From contig NZ_JANIKQ010000005.1 of NCBI RefSeq assembly GCF_024580525.1, positions 1-64,000 of the forward strand: a stretch of 64,000 nt of DNA, read 5' to 3'. The first letter of the stretch is position 1, and each line of letters opens with the position of its first letter. The DNA comes from Neisseria dentiae. GTDB taxonomy: Bacteria; Pseudomonadota; Gammaproteobacteria; Burkholderiales; Neisseriaceae. Positions 25,661 to 34,826 of this stretch are shown here, in pieces. The notes beneath the pieces were generated by a model. The model was not told where the DNA came from, made no database searches, and worked only from the letters and a program-made list of their open reading frames with translations. Position numbers and translations under genes: made by a program.

Positions 25661-27940
25661 TTATTTGGCGGCCAACTCGGCGCGCAGTTTTTTGGTTACT
25701 TCCATCATCACTTCCAACTGCTCGACGGTTTCTTTCCAGCCGCGGGTTTTCAGGCCGCAGTCGGGGTTGACCCACAAACGTTCAACCGGCACCACTTCCA
25801 TCGCTTTGCGCAGCAATTTTTCCACTTCAGCGGCAGTCGGTACGCGCGGGCTGTGGATGTCGTACACGCCCGGGCCGATGTCGTTCGGGTATTTGAAGTC
25901 GCCGAAGGCGGTCAGCAATTCCATATCGGAACGCGAGGTTTCGATGGTGATCACGTCGGCATCCATAGAGGCGATGGCGGGCAGGATGTCGTTAAATTCC
26001 GAGTAGCACATATGGGTGTGGATTTGGGTGCTGTCTTCGGCGCCGGTGGACGACAGGCGGAAAGATTCGCAGGCCCAGGCCAGGTATTCGTCCCATTGCG
26101 CTTTTTTCAGCGGCATGGCTTCGCGGATGGCCGGTTCGTCGATCTGAATCACTTTGATGCCGGCTTTTTCCAAATCCAGCACTTCGTCGTTCAAGGCCAG
26201 CGCGATTTGTTTGGCCACCACGCTCAAGGGCACGTCGTCGCGCACGAACGACCATTTGAACATGGTAACGGGGCCGGTGAGCATTCCTTTCATCGGGCGT
26301 TTGGTTAAGGTTTGGGCATAAGAAGACCAGTAAACAGTCATCGGCTCGGGGCGGGAAACGTCGCCGAAAATGATCGGGGGTTTCACGCAGCGGCTGCCGT
26401 AGCTTTGCACCCAACCGAATTGGGTAAAGCAGTAGCCGGCCAGTTGCTCGCCGAAGTATTCCACCATGTCGTTACGCTCGGCTTCGCCGTGTACGGGCAC
26501 GTCCAGCTCCAATTTTTCCTGTACTTCCACGCAGTAGGCGATTTCTTTTTTCATCGCGGCATCGTAATCGGCGGCACTCAACTCGCCTTTTTTGAAGGCG
26601 GCGCGCGCTTGGCGGATTTCGGCGGTTTGCGGGAAAGAACCGATGGTGGTGGTGGGCAGCACGGGCAGGTTCATCCAAGCCTGTTGGGCCTTGATGCGCT
26701 CGGCAAACGGTGATTTGCGCTGGTCGGCACCTTTGGGCAGGTCGGCCACGCGTTTTTGCACGGCTTCGTTGTGGATTTTCTTGTTGGTGGCGCGATCGGC
26801 GGCAGCGGCATCGGAAGCGGCGATGGCTTCTTTCACGCTGTCTTTGCCGTGTGCCAGGGCTTGTTTCACCACGCCCAGCTCAACCAGTTTTTGCGCGGCA
26901 AACGCCATCCAGGATTTGATTTCGGCATCGAGTTTTTCTTCGACGGCCAAATCTTGCGGGCTGTGCAGCAGCGAGCAGGAAGGCGCAATCCACAGGTTGT
27001 TGCCCAGTTTGTCGGCAACGGGTTTCAGGGTATCGATAACTTTGCTCAAGTTGGCGCGCCATACGTTGCGGCCGTCGATCAGGCCGACGGACAGCACTTT
27101 GTTTTCCGGCCAGGCATCGGCGAACACGGCCAGCTGCTCGGGAGCGCGCACCGCGTCGATGTGCACGCCGTGCACCGGCAGGTTTTTCAGCAGGTTTAGG
27201 TGTTCGGCAACGGAAGCGAAATAAGTGCCGATGATGATGCGAACGCCGGTGTTGGCCAGCTCTTTGTAGGTGTTGGGGAAGGCATCTAAATAAGGCTTGG
27301 GCGCGTCAACTGCGAGAATAGGCTCGTCGATTTGAATCCAATCCACACCTTCGGCGGCCAACTCGCGCAACAACTGGGTATAGGCAGGCAGCAGTTTCGG
27401 CAGCAGAGTGGCGACGCGGCAGCCGAATTCTTCTTTCTTTTTGCCCAGCCACAGCAGGGTCAGCGGGCCGACTAGAGTGGGCTTGATGTCGTAACCTTGC
27501 GCTTTGGCTTCTTTGATTTGGGCGATCAGGCGGCCGGCGTTAACCGAAAATTCGGTGTCGGCGTGCCATTCGGGCACGATGTAGTGGTAGTTGGTGTCGA
27601 ACCACTTGGTCATTTCCATCGCAAACTGGGTGGCGTTGCCGCGCGCCAGTTGGAAGTATTCGGGCAGGGTTAATTTGGCTGCGTCGAAACCGAAGCGTTT
27701 CGGAATCGCACCCAAAGTGCACAGCAAATCAAGCACATGGTCGTAAAAAGAAAAATCGCCCACAGGCACCAAATCGGCGCCGGCGGCTTTTTGGGTAGCC
27801 CAGTTCAGGCGGCGGATTTCGGCGGCAACGGCCTCGACTTCGGCCTCGGTTTTCGCGCCTTTCCAAAAGGCTTCTACGGCAAATTTCAATTCGCGCTTCG
27901 CGCCGATGCGCGGATAGCCGGACAGGTGAAAAGTATTCAT
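25661..27940 (-). CDS. metE: Cobalamin-independent methionine synthase
   Basis: It methylates homocysteine from 5-methyltetrahydropteroyl-triglutamate. 759 residues (E. coli 753). Zinc ligands H643 and C645 lie in THMCYSEF and C728 in [11 protein letters not shown]. The duplicated (beta-alpha)8 architecture is evident: an N-terminal half starting [20 protein letters not shown] and a catalytic C-terminal half after [20 protein letters not shown] precedes the ATG. The 200-bp upstream region holds a DUS pair but no recognisable MetR site or riboswitch. Confidence 0.97.
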   Translation of the reverse strand: MNTFHLSGYPRIGAKRELKFAVEAFWKGAKTEAEVEAVAAEIRRLNWATQKAAGADLVPVGDFSFYDHVLDLLCTLGAIPKRFGFDAAKLTLPEYFQLARGNATQFAMEMTKWFDTNYHYIVPEWHADTEFSVNAGRLIAQIKEAKAQGYDIKPTLVGPLTLLWLGKKKEEFGCRVATLLPKLLPAYTQLLRELAAEGVDWIQIDEPILAVDAPKPYLDAFPNTYKELANTGVRIIIGTYFASVAEHLNLLKNLPVHGVHIDAVRAPEQLAVFADAWPENKVLSVGLIDGRNVWRANLSKVIDTLKPVADKLGNNLWIAPSCSLLHSPQDLAVEEKLDAEIKSWMAFAAQKLVELGVVKQALAHGKDSVKEAIAASDAAAADRATNKKIHNEAVQKRVADLPKGADQRKSPFAERIKAQQAWMNLPVLPTTTIGSFPQTAEIRQARAAFKKGELSAADYDAAMKKEIAYCVEVQEKLELDVPVHGEAERNDMVEYFGEQLAGYCFTQFGWVQSYGSRCVKPPIIFGDVSRPEPMTVYWSSYAQTLTKRPMKGMLTGPVTMFKWSFVRDDVPLSVVAKQIALALNDEVLDLEKAGIKVIQIDEPAIREAMPLKKAQWDEYLAWACESFRLSSTGAEDSTQIHTHMCYSEFNDILPAIASMDADVITIETSRSDMELLTAFGDFKYPNDIGPGVYDIHSPRVPTAAEVEKLLRKAMEVVPVERLWVNPDCGLKTRGWKETVEQLEVMMEVTKKLRAELAAK

Positions 27941-28069
27941 AAGGTATCCTTTACGGGAATATTCGGTGGAACAATTTGTCAGGCTGGCATATTGAATGTT
28001 TTTACGCCATATTGCAAACGCTAAATTTGCATGGGGTTGATGAATGAAATTAATGCAGAAAACGGTTTG

Positions 28070-28122
28070 AGGCCGTCTGAAAAGTTATTCGGGCGCATGA
28101 TTACTCCTGTTTCAGACGGCCT
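28070..28122 (-). terminator. DUS inverted pair after the PepSY gene
   Basis: Two DUS separated by about 28 bp, 20 bp after the PepSY-gene stop and upstream of metE. Confidence 0.5.
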
Positions 28123-28142
28123 GACCGCATCGGGCATAACGG

Positions 28143-29540
28143 CTATTTCAGATATTTCGCCATCAGCCTCCGCGATAACGGCAGTTTGTCTAAAAGCCAA
28201 ACTGCGGCAATGGCAACGGCAGCCGTCGGAAACACTAAGGCCGCAAGCAGCAACAATACTGCGGGAGCTTTAGGCAGGCCGTCTGAACGGCGGTGCGGAG
28301 GCGGTAGCAAGCCTTTGGCATTTTCGGGGCGGCGCTGCCACCACATCACCCAGCCGCTGACGCACATAAAAATAACAGCCAAACAGAAAGCCACGTTTAA
28401 TGCCAAGCTCCACCACCCCATCGTTCCCATATGAAATGCGATGGAAGCTGCGATAAATTGGCCGAACAGGTTGTAATCTTGAAAGCGGATATCGGCTAAT
28501 ACTTTGCCGCTGTAACGGTCGATGTGTACGGTGCGGTCGGCTGTCGGGCTGGGGCTGTCGTAACTCATCGAATCCTGATTTAACGTCCAAACCCCCGTAT
28601 CGCCTTTGGGAAAATACAGCTGGTAACGGCCTTCAAAACCGCTGTCGCGTGCAAAGCGGTCAACCGTATCCAATGTTAGCGGCAGCGCAGGGTCTATGCC
28701 GCCGCTGCCCAATGTTGTACCGGACTGCGGCATCGGAGTCAGCTCCAACACCCACGGTATTTCCTTGGTTTTGCCGTCGTTCAAATCACCATGCAGGGGC
28801 AAAGTTGAAGCCGGAACAGGTTCCACGCCCCACTTGCCGGCAGGAAACTGACTCCAAGCCTGCACCACCTTCCCGCCCCAAATTCCGGCCCAAGCCATAC
28901 CCGAGAGGCAAAACAGCAGCAGCATCAGGCTGATCCATGTGCCCGTCAGAGCATGGAGGTTGCGCCACAGCGAACGCTTTTTCTCCAACGGAGCCGCGAG
29001 CATTTTGCCGATGCCTCCCCGTTTGCAGTGCCAAAGCCACCAACCGCTGATCACCAGCAGCACCGTCAGTGAGGCAGCAGTTTCCAGCACATAGTCGCCA
29101 AAGCTGCCGATCAGCATATCGCTATGGATTTCATCCATCAGGTGATACAGGCTTTTGTTGCGCGGATAGATGCCCACCACATTGGCACTGTAAGGATCAA
29201 CCGCCACCATCAATGCCTCACCCGAACCTTTGTCGACGCGGAACACGGCCACCGTATCGGCAGCACGCGGCGCAATATATTGAACCACCATTCCGTAGTC
29301 TTTATCGACCGCATCCAGCGCAGCCTGCGCCTGCTGCGACAAAGGCCGGGTATGCCCCGATACCGCAACCTTGGTGCGCTCGCCTTCTTTGCCGGCAGTG
29401 TGCGCAAATAACATCATAGCCAAACCGGTGGCTGCCAGCAGCATAAGGAAGGGAGCAACCGCTATTCCCATATAAAAGTGCCAACGCCATATTGCGGCAT
29501 AATGCCCGGCCGCCCGCTTTTTTTCGGATTCAACCTGCAT
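28143..29540 (-). CDS. PepSY-associated transmembrane protein
   Basis: 465 residues. The N-terminal helix IWRWHFYMGIAVAPFLMLLA, a periplasmic PepSY region (QAALDAVDKDYGMVVQYIAP), then HSDMLIGSFGDYVLETAASL, three further helices and a second periplasmic domain (HIDRYSGKVLADIRFQDYN) make the classic PepSY_TM layout. Conserved histidines (HLMDEIHSDM, LHALTGTW, FHMGTMGWW) are family features. Relatives accompany siderophore receptors and can reduce or handle iron-siderophores at the inner membrane; here it lies directly downstream of the siderophore ABC ATPase. The start at 29540 has AAGGAGA; an upstream extension is rejected. Confidence 0.88.
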   Translation of the reverse strand: MQVESEKKRAAGHYAAIWRWHFYMGIAVAPFLMLLAATGLAMMLFAHTAGKEGERTKVAVSGHTRPLSQQAQAALDAVDKDYGMVVQYIAPRAADTVAVFRVDKGSGEALMVAVDPYSANVVGIYPRNKSLYHLMDEIHSDMLIGSFGDYVLETAASLTVLLVISGWWLWHCKRGGIGKMLAAPLEKKRSLWRNLHALTGTWISLMLLLFCLSGMAWAGIWGGKVVQAWSQFPAGKWGVEPVPASTLPLHGDLNDGKTKEIPWVLELTPMPQSGTTLGSGGIDPALPLTLDTVDRFARDSGFEGRYQLYFPKGDTGVWTLNQDSMSYDSPSPTADRTVHIDRYSGKVLADIRFQDYNLFGQFIAASIAFHMGTMGWWSLALNVAFCLAVIFMCVSGWVMWWQRRPENAKGLLPPPHRRSDGLPKAPAVLLLLAALVFPTAAVAIAAVWLLDKLPLSRRLMAKYLK

Positions 29541-29699
29541 TTTTCGTCTCCTTTGTGCATCAATCGCGGGGCAACATACCATATTCCGCCATGCTTCAAC
29601 TTGCCCTAAGACAAAAAAATACTCGCGGCCATATTATTCGTTTCAGATGGCCGCGAATCCGCATATCGAGGGCAACACCCCAATACGGGCGTAAGAGCC

Positions 29700-30458
29700 T
29701 CAAATATGATGCACAATCAGTTTGCGCCCTTCGTAATCCAAAACATTTACTTCCATATCGAACAGTTCTTGAATATTTTCCGGCATAAACACCTCGTTGG
29801 GGTGGCCTTGCAGCGCCACTTGGCCGTTTTTCATCGCCACCACGAAATCGGCATAGGCCGCGGCCTGGTTGATGTCGTGCAGCACCACCACGGTGGTGCG
29901 TTGGTGTTCGCGGGTGAGTTTCTGCAAAAGCTGCATCAGGCTGCGGGCGTAATACATATCGAGGTTGTTGAGCGGTTCGTCGAGCAGCACATATTCGGTG
30001 CTCTGGCAGAACACCATCGCAATCATCGAGCGCTGGCGCTGGCCGCCGGACAATTCGGTGAGGTAGCGGTGGGCGAGCGGCAACAGGTCGAATTCGGCCA
30101 GCGCGTTTTCCACGATGGCTTTGTCGCTTTCAGACGGCCTGCCCTGATGGTAGGGATAGCGGCCGAACATCAGCAAATCGCGCACCGAAATGCGGCTGAT
30201 GATGCTGTTTTCCTGCGTGAGTATCGACAACACCCGCGCCAGCTCGGCGGTGGGGGTGCGGGAAACGTCTTTGCCGTTGTAGGCGATGCGGCCGCCGTGC
30301 AGCGGTTGCAGCCGCGCCATCAGCGACAGCAGCGTCGATTTGCCCGCGCCGTTGGGGCCGATTAATGCGGTGATGCCGCCTTGCGGAATATCGAGGCTGA
30401 CGTTGTTTAAAATGGTTTGTCCGCCGATGGCGTGGCTGACGTTGCGTATTTCAATCAT
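29700..30458 (-). CDS. Iron-siderophore ABC transporter ATPase
   Basis: 252 residues. Walker A GPNGAGKST (34-42), signature LSGGQRQR, Walker B YVLLDEPLNNLD and the switch histidine in VVVLHDINQA are all intact. Closest in style to FatE/ViuC/FetE-type ATPases of ferric-siderophore importers. It is the last component of the leftward series binding protein, permease, permease, ATPase. A coding DUS gives the QGRPSESDK segment. The gap to the upstream permease (about 155 bp) contains a palindromic repeat and a DUS, which may lower its expression. Confidence 0.92.
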   Translation of the reverse strand: MIEIRNVSHAIGGQTILNNVSLDIPQGGITALIGPNGAGKSTLLSLMARLQPLHGGRIAYNGKDVSRTPTAELARVLSILTQENSIISRISVRDLLMFGRYPYHQGRPSESDKAIVENALAEFDLLPLAHRYLTELSGGQRQRSMIAMVFCQSTEYVLLDEPLNNLDMYYARSLMQLLQKLTREHQRTTVVVLHDINQAAAYADFVVAMKNGQVALQGHPNEVFMPENIQELFDMEVNVLDYEGRKLIVHHI

Positions 30459-30522
30459 GGTTATCCAATGGTTGTGTTTTTATTGAATAGGGTTTCAATG
30501 GCTTTCAGACGGCCTCTGTTCC

Positions 30523-30595
30523 GTCATGCTCGGGCTTGGCCCGGGCATCTCATGTTGATGAAACTCAAGATACTCGGGTCAAGCCCGAGTATGAC
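30523..30595. repeat. TACTCGGGC palindromic repeat, copy 6
   Basis: Inserted between the second permease gene and the ATPase gene of the same siderophore operon. Confidence 0.85.
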
Positions 30596-30612
30596 GTCTG
30601 TACTTAAGCTGA

Positions 30613-31566
30613 TTAACTACGCCGCTTCTTCAACACCAGCCATAAAAACACCAGCCCGCCGGCGAATTCCACCACCACGCTCAACACGGCTTTCATGCCC
30701 AAAACGTGTTCGAACACGGTCTGCCCCGCCACCAGCAACACGCCGGCGGTGAGAAACGCCATCGGCAGGCGCACGCTGTGTTTCATATTGGGGGCGAAAT
30801 GGTTGGCCAACGCCACCACCAGCAGCCCGAAGAAGCTGACCGGGCCGACCAGTGCGGTGGAAGTGGCCACCAACACCGCCACCCACGATAACAACCATAA
30901 AGTATGGCGGGCATAGGGTATGCCCAGATTAATCGCTTGATCGCGGCCGAGCAGGTAAACATCGAGGCGGTGGCGTTCGCGCCAAATCCAAAACGCGCTA
31001 ATAAACAGAATCACGGCGGCGATGGCGAGCAGATTGCGGTTGACGCTGTTAAACGAGGCGAAGGTATAAGCCTGCGCCACGGCGAATTCTTCCGGGTCGA
31101 TCAAGCGTTGCAGCAAAGAGGAAAGGCTGCGGAACAGAATGCCGAAAATCACGCCGATTAAAATCATGCGCGCCAGATCGCGCCCGCCTTGTCGCAAAAG
31201 CATTTGAAACAGCAGCAGCGAGCCGCCGATCATCGCCGCCAGCTCGAAGCCGAATTTGCCCAGCACCGGCAGATGGGTATAGCCCACGCCGCCCAACAGC
31301 GCCACCAGCAGCGTTTGCAAAAACACATACAGCGCATCGAAACCGAGTATCGAAGGGGTGAGGATCGGGTTGTTGGTAATGGTTTGGAACAGCAGCGTCG
31401 ACACGCCCACCGCATAGGCCACCAGCAGCAGAGAAGCGAGCTTGGCGGCGCGCAAGGGCAGGATGAAATCCCAATTGCCGTGGGCGTTTAAGGTGAGAAA
31501 CAGCGTGCAGGAAGCCAGCAGCAAAGCGGCGGCCAGCCACAAAGATCGTTTGCTTTCAGACGGCAT
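30613..31566 (-). CDS. Siderophore ABC permease (FecCD type), second subunit
   Basis: 317 residues, eight or more hydrophobic helices. The FecCD signature ALVGPVSFFGLLVVALANHF (about 226-245) contacts the ATPase. It resembles FatC-type subunits. The start codon lies inside a perfect AT-type DUS (ATGCCGTCTGAA, 31555-31566), so the protein begins MPSES. It overlaps the preceding permease by 11 bp, indicating translational coupling; the two should form a heterodimeric channel. Confidence 0.92.
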   Translation of the reverse strand: MPSESKRSLWLAAALLLASCTLFLTLNAHGNWDFILPLRAAKLASLLLVAYAVGVSTLLFQTITNNPILTPSILGFDALYVFLQTLLVALLGGVGYTHLPVLGKFGFELAAMIGGSLLLFQMLLRQGGRDLARMILIGVIFGILFRSLSSLLQRLIDPEEFAVAQAYTFASFNSVNRNLLAIAAVILFISAFWIWRERHRLDVYLLGRDQAINLGIPYARHTLWLLSWVAVLVATSTALVGPVSFFGLLVVALANHFAPNMKHSVRLPMAFLTAGVLLVAGQTVFEHVLGMKAVLSVVVEFAGGLVFLWLVLKKRRS

Positions 31567-32527
31567 GGGCAGGCTTCCTCAACAGCAGATACAAAAACAA
31601 TACCGTGCCCGTTACACCGAACACCGTTGATACGGGAATCTCAAACGGAAAGCGGATTAAGCGGCCGATGATGTCGCACAGCAACACCATCGCCGCCCCC
31701 ATCAAAGCCACCGCCGGCAGGCTTTGGCGCAGCTTGTCGCCCATCATGCGCGACACGATATTGGGCACCACCAAACCGATAAACGGAATATTGCCCACCG
31801 TTACCACCACCAGCGAGGTAATCAGCGCGACAATGATTAAGCCTGCCCACAGAATGGTGTTGCGGTTCAAGCCGAGGTTCACCGCCACCGTTTCGCCCAG
31901 CCCGATAATGGTGAGCTGGTCGGCAATCAGATAGGCGCATACCGCCAAAATGCCGGTCATCCACAATAATTCGTAACGCCCCAGCAACACGCCGGAAAAA
32001 TCGCCCTGCTGCCACACGCCCAACAATTGCAGCATCTCGGTTTCATAAGCGATAAACACCGCCACCGATTCGATCACGCCGCCGAAAATAATCCCCACCA
32101 GCGGCACCATCAATTGCGCGGTGGGCGGCAGGCGGCGGATTAAGGCCATAAACACCAGCATCCCCGCCATGGCCGCTGCCGCCGCCACCGACATTTTGGT
32201 CATCAGCGCAGCGGCCGGAAAAAACAAGGCCATCAAGAGCAAACCCAAAGCCGCGCTCTGGCTTGCGCCCACCATCGAAGGCTCGACGAAACGGTTGCGC
32301 ATCAGGATCTGCATAATCATGCCCGCCACCGCCAGCGACGCGCCAGTGAGCACAATGGCAAAGGTGCGCGGCAGGCGGCTGGTGAGCATCAGCTGCATAT
32401 CGTCGGAAAACGCCAACAGCTTCGTCCAACTGAAATCGGCCACGCCCACCGAAAGGCTGACGGCGAACAGCAGCGCCAGCACAATCAGGTTAAGCGCGAG
32501 AAAAGGTAAGGTTTTTTGCGGCATCAC
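31556..32527 (-). CDS. Siderophore ABC permease (FecCD type), first subunit
   Basis: 323 residues. The N-terminal helix LALNLIVLALLFAVSLSVGV and LPRTFAIVLTGASLAVAGMI followed by QILMRNRFVEPSMVGASQSA are classic for FecCD importers; GNIPFIGLVVPNIVSRMMGD is the ATPase-coupling loop. FatD-like. It lies 186 bp downstream of an inserted cation-efflux gene that separates it from the binding-protein gene, an unusual break for such operons. Confidence 0.92.
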   Translation of the reverse strand: MMPQKTLPFLALNLIVLALLFAVSLSVGVADFSWTKLLAFSDDMQLMLTSRLPRTFAIVLTGASLAVAGMIMQILMRNRFVEPSMVGASQSAALGLLLMALFFPAAALMTKMSVAAAAAMAGMLVFMALIRRLPPTAQLMVPLVGIIFGGVIESVAVFIAYETEMLQLLGVWQQGDFSGVLLGRYELLWMTGILAVCAYLIADQLTIIGLGETVAVNLGLNRNTILWAGLIIVALITSLVVVTVGNIPFIGLVVPNIVSRMMGDKLRQSLPAVALMGAAMVLLCDIIGRLIRFPFEIPVSTVFGVTGTVLFLYLLLRKPAHAV

Positions 32528-32551
32528 ACGGTTTAATAAAAGGAAAACGGT

Positions 32552-32582
32552 TTTCAGACGGCCTGTTTACTAGGCCGTCTGA
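32552..32582 (-). repeat. DUS pair upstream of the first permease
   Basis: Two DUS point outward from a 7-bp centre. It lies 25 bp from the permease start and may end transcription arriving from the efflux gene. Confidence 0.55.
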
Positions 32583-32607
32583 ACGGTTAATCAGGCGATC
32601 GGATATT

Positions 32608-32715
32608 TTTTCAGACAGGCATCATCGTCAAGCCCAAGTAGTTTGCGTAGGGTGGGATGCCCAAATGCCTGTCTGAAACCTTCTGCGTTATGTGGAATCC
32701 CCTGCGTCATACTCA
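32608..32715. repeat. ~100-bp direct repeat A (efflux-gene flank)
   Basis: It has inverted arms TTCAGACAGGCAT and ATGCCTGTCTGAA around GTTTGCGTAGGGTGGGAT, then a tail ending CTGCGTCATACTC. It runs to the stop codon of the cation-efflux gene. The minus strand keeps a 39-codon open frame (32591-32710) with FRQAFGHPTLRKLLG. The arms look like a DUS with one extra base. Confidence 0.75.
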
Positions 32716-33507
32716 TCTCGACAGTTTCAAAATATTCAGCGCACCGCGCCCGACCAGCAAAAATACCAAAGTGCCGACCAACAAATCGGGATATTTCGAA
32801 TGGCTCAGCCAAGTCAGCACGCCGGCGGCGATCACGCCCAAATTCACCAGAACATCATTGGCGGTAAAAATCATGCTGGCCTGCATATGCGCTTCGCGGC
32901 TTTTGCTTTTTTGCAGCAGATACAAACACAACGCGTTACCGGCCAAGGCCAGCAAGGAAATACCTATCATCAGGCGGAAATCGGGCAGGGATACCCAACC
33001 GAAAAAACGTTGCAGCACCTCGAAAAAGCCCCACAACGCCAGCACCAATTGCAAGATGCCCGCCGCTTTGGCCGTGTGTTTCTTGCGCACCGCCGTGCCG
33101 CCGACCGCCAGCAGGGCGAGGGCATAAACCAAGGTGTCGGCCAGCATATCCAAACTGTCGGCCAGCAGCCCCATCGAACCGGCCAAAAGGCCGCTCAGCG
33201 CTTCCAGCACGAAGAAAAACAGATTGATGGCTAAAACCTGCCACAGCAGTTTGCGCTCGGCGGCGGGTTGCAAAACGGCGGCATCCGCATCCGTTTCAGC
33301 GCTCTCCAGCAGCGAAGTATCAAAGTCCAAGCTGTCGAGCCGTTGCAAAATCGGCTGGTAAGCGCCTTGGTGCCACACCGTTAAACGACGGTTGGCAATA
33401 TCGAAATCCAGCGAGCGGATGCCGTCCAGGCCGTCCAGCTTCATGCGGATCAGCGCTTCTTCCGAAGGGCAATCCATTTTGGCAATGCGGAATACGGTTC
33501 GATACAT
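32713..33507 (-). CDS. Cation diffusion facilitator with N-terminal HMA-like domain
   Basis: 264 residues. Residues 1-70 form a small ferredoxin-like heavy-metal domain whose usual CxxC is reduced to MDCPSEE. After that come about six helices of the CDF fold, including GLLAGSMGLLADSLDMLADT (about 106-125) with the aspartates of the transport site and SMIFTANDVLVNLGVIAAG with the second DxxxN/D set. The large C-terminal cytoplasmic domain is absent. The probable role is divalent metal export. It sits between the siderophore binding-protein and permease genes, framed by two copies of a ~100-bp repeat, and looks inserted. Confidence 0.82.
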   Translation of the reverse strand: MYRTVFRIAKMDCPSEEALIRMKLDGLDGIRSLDFDIANRRLTVWHQGAYQPILQRLDSLDFDTSLLESAETDADAAVLQPAAERKLLWQVLAINLFFFVLEALSGLLAGSMGLLADSLDMLADTLVYALALLAVGGTAVRKKHTAKAAGILQLVLALWGFFEVLQRFFGWVSLPDFRLMIGISLLALAGNALCLYLLQKSKSREAHMQASMIFTANDVLVNLGVIAAGVLTWLSHSKYPDLLVGTLVFLLVGRGALNILKLSR

Positions 33508-33551
33508 GGCAAATCCTGTTTATTCGTTTGGTTACACCCCTGCGATGCTTA

Positions 33552-33651
33552 TTTTCAGACAGGCATCACTCAAGCAGTTTGCGTAGGGTGGGATTCCCCA
33601 ATGCCTGTCTGAAAATCTCTGCATCATACGAAACACTCTGCGTCATACTCG
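33552..33651. repeat. ~100-bp direct repeat B (efflux-gene flank)
   Basis: The same arms, centre and CTGCGTCATACTC tail as repeat A, in the same orientation, 45 bp before the efflux-gene start. The minus strand again encodes FRQALGNPTLRKLLE. Its tail merges with palindromic repeat copy 7. Confidence 0.75.
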
Positions 33652-33718
33652 GGCTTGGCCCGAGTATCTGTTATTTTTTATGAAACGGAAAGATACTCGG
33701 GCCAAGCCCGGGTATGGC
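33642..33718. repeat. TACTCGGGC palindromic repeat, copy 7
   Basis: Directly follows direct repeat B; part of the 290-bp gap between binding-protein and efflux genes. Confidence 0.85.
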
Positions 33719-33746
33719 GGTGAATCCATATAACGCCGAATAAATG

Positions 33747-33790
33747 TTTTCAGACGGCCTACCCGCCATGCTGTTCAGGCCGTCTGAAAA
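33747..33790 (-). terminator. DUS inverted pair after the binding-protein gene
   Basis: Two DUS with TTTT/AAAA stem ends, 6 bp beyond the stop codon; it probably ends the upstream transcript. Confidence 0.6.
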
Positions 33791-33796
33791 CGCGGC

Positions 33797-34795
33797 TTAC
33801 TTCGCGGCCGCAAATGCTTCTTTCACCTGATTGGCCGAATTCAGCAATTCCTGCGCGCCGCCGGCCGCCAAATAGGTTTCCGGCACCAGATACACCACCT
33901 GGCCTTTTTTCCAGGCGGTGGTTTCGGCCACCAGCGGGTTGTTCAGCACGTCTTTAGCGGCCTGGCCTTCTTCGCCGATGGCGGCGCTGCGGTCGAGCAC
34001 AAACAGCCAATCCGGGTTTTGCTGTTTGATGTATTCAAACGAAATGGGCTGGCCGTGGCTGCCTTCTTTGATTTTGTCATCTGCCGCCGGTATGCCGATG
34101 TCGCGGTGCAGCCAGCCGCCCAAGCGGGAATCGGGGCCGAAGGCCGACATTTTGCCGCCGTTCACCAGAATCACCAAGCCTTTGCCTTTGCCTGCGGCTG
34201 CCTGTTTGGCGGCGTCAAACGCGGCATCGATTTCGGCTTTCAGTTTGTCGGCCTCGGCCTGTTTGTCGAAAATTTTGGCAAACGCGTCGATGCGCTGTTT
34301 CGCGCTTTCTTTCATGTTTTTGGTGTCGGCGGTCATCTCGATGGTGGGCGCCAGTTTGTTCAGTTCGTCAAACACTTTGGCGGTGCGCGAACCGGTGATA
34401 ATCAGCTGCGGTTGGTATTCGTTGAGCGCTTCGTAGTTTGGCTCGAACAGCGTGCCGGCTTTTTTGGCATCTTTAATCGCGTCTTTCAGATAGTCCAAAC
34501 GCGATTCGTCGATTGATGCGCCGATGGGCACGCCCAGTTTGCTCAAGGTATCAATCATGCCCAAATCGTAAACGGCGATGCGCTCGGGCTTAAGCGGCAC
34601 GGCGGCTTCGCCGCGCGCGGTGGCAACGGTTACGCTTTCGCCCTCGATTTTATGGGCGGCTGCCGGCGCGGAAGCAGCGGCGGCCGTTTGCGAAGCGGCG
34701 CCGGAAGCGGCTGCGTTTTTGCTTTCTTGTTGCGAACAGGCGGCCAGCGCGGTGATGCAGGCCAAAGCAGACAGGGTTAAACGGAAGTTTTTCAT
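33797..34795 (-). CDS. Siderophore-binding lipoprotein (FetB/FatB/CeuE-like)
   Basis: 332 residues. Lipoprotein signal with lipobox LAAC (C20), then an Ala-rich linker (NAAASGAASQTAAAASAPAAA) and the periplasmic binding fold. PERIAVYDLGMIDTLSKLGV and the EALNEYQPQLIITGSRTAKV segment are typical of ferric-catecholate receptors such as CeuE and FatB. GAGCATTAACCC lies before the ATG. It hands siderophore to the two permeases downstream, although an efflux gene now intervenes. Confidence 0.92.
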   Translation of the reverse strand: MKNFRLTLSALACITALAACSQQESKNAAASGAASQTAAAASAPAAAHKIEGESVTVATARGEAAVPLKPERIAVYDLGMIDTLSKLGVPIGASIDESRLDYLKDAIKDAKKAGTLFEPNYEALNEYQPQLIITGSRTAKVFDELNKLAPTIEMTADTKNMKESAKQRIDAFAKIFDKQAEADKLKAEIDAAFDAAKQAAAGKGKGLVILVNGGKMSAFGPDSRLGGWLHRDIGIPAADDKIKEGSHGQPISFEYIKQQNPDWLFVLDRSAAIGEEGQAAKDVLNNPLVAETTAWKKGQVVYLVPETYLAAGGAQELLNSANQVKEAFAAAK

Positions 34796-34826
34796 GGGTT
34801 AATGCTCCTCAAGCGGGTAATCAAAA

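Noticed and set aside
28070-28140. A possible SAM or cobalamin riboswitch before metE
   Set aside because: The leader shows no conserved SAM-I/SAM-II or B12-box segments; only a DUS pair is present.
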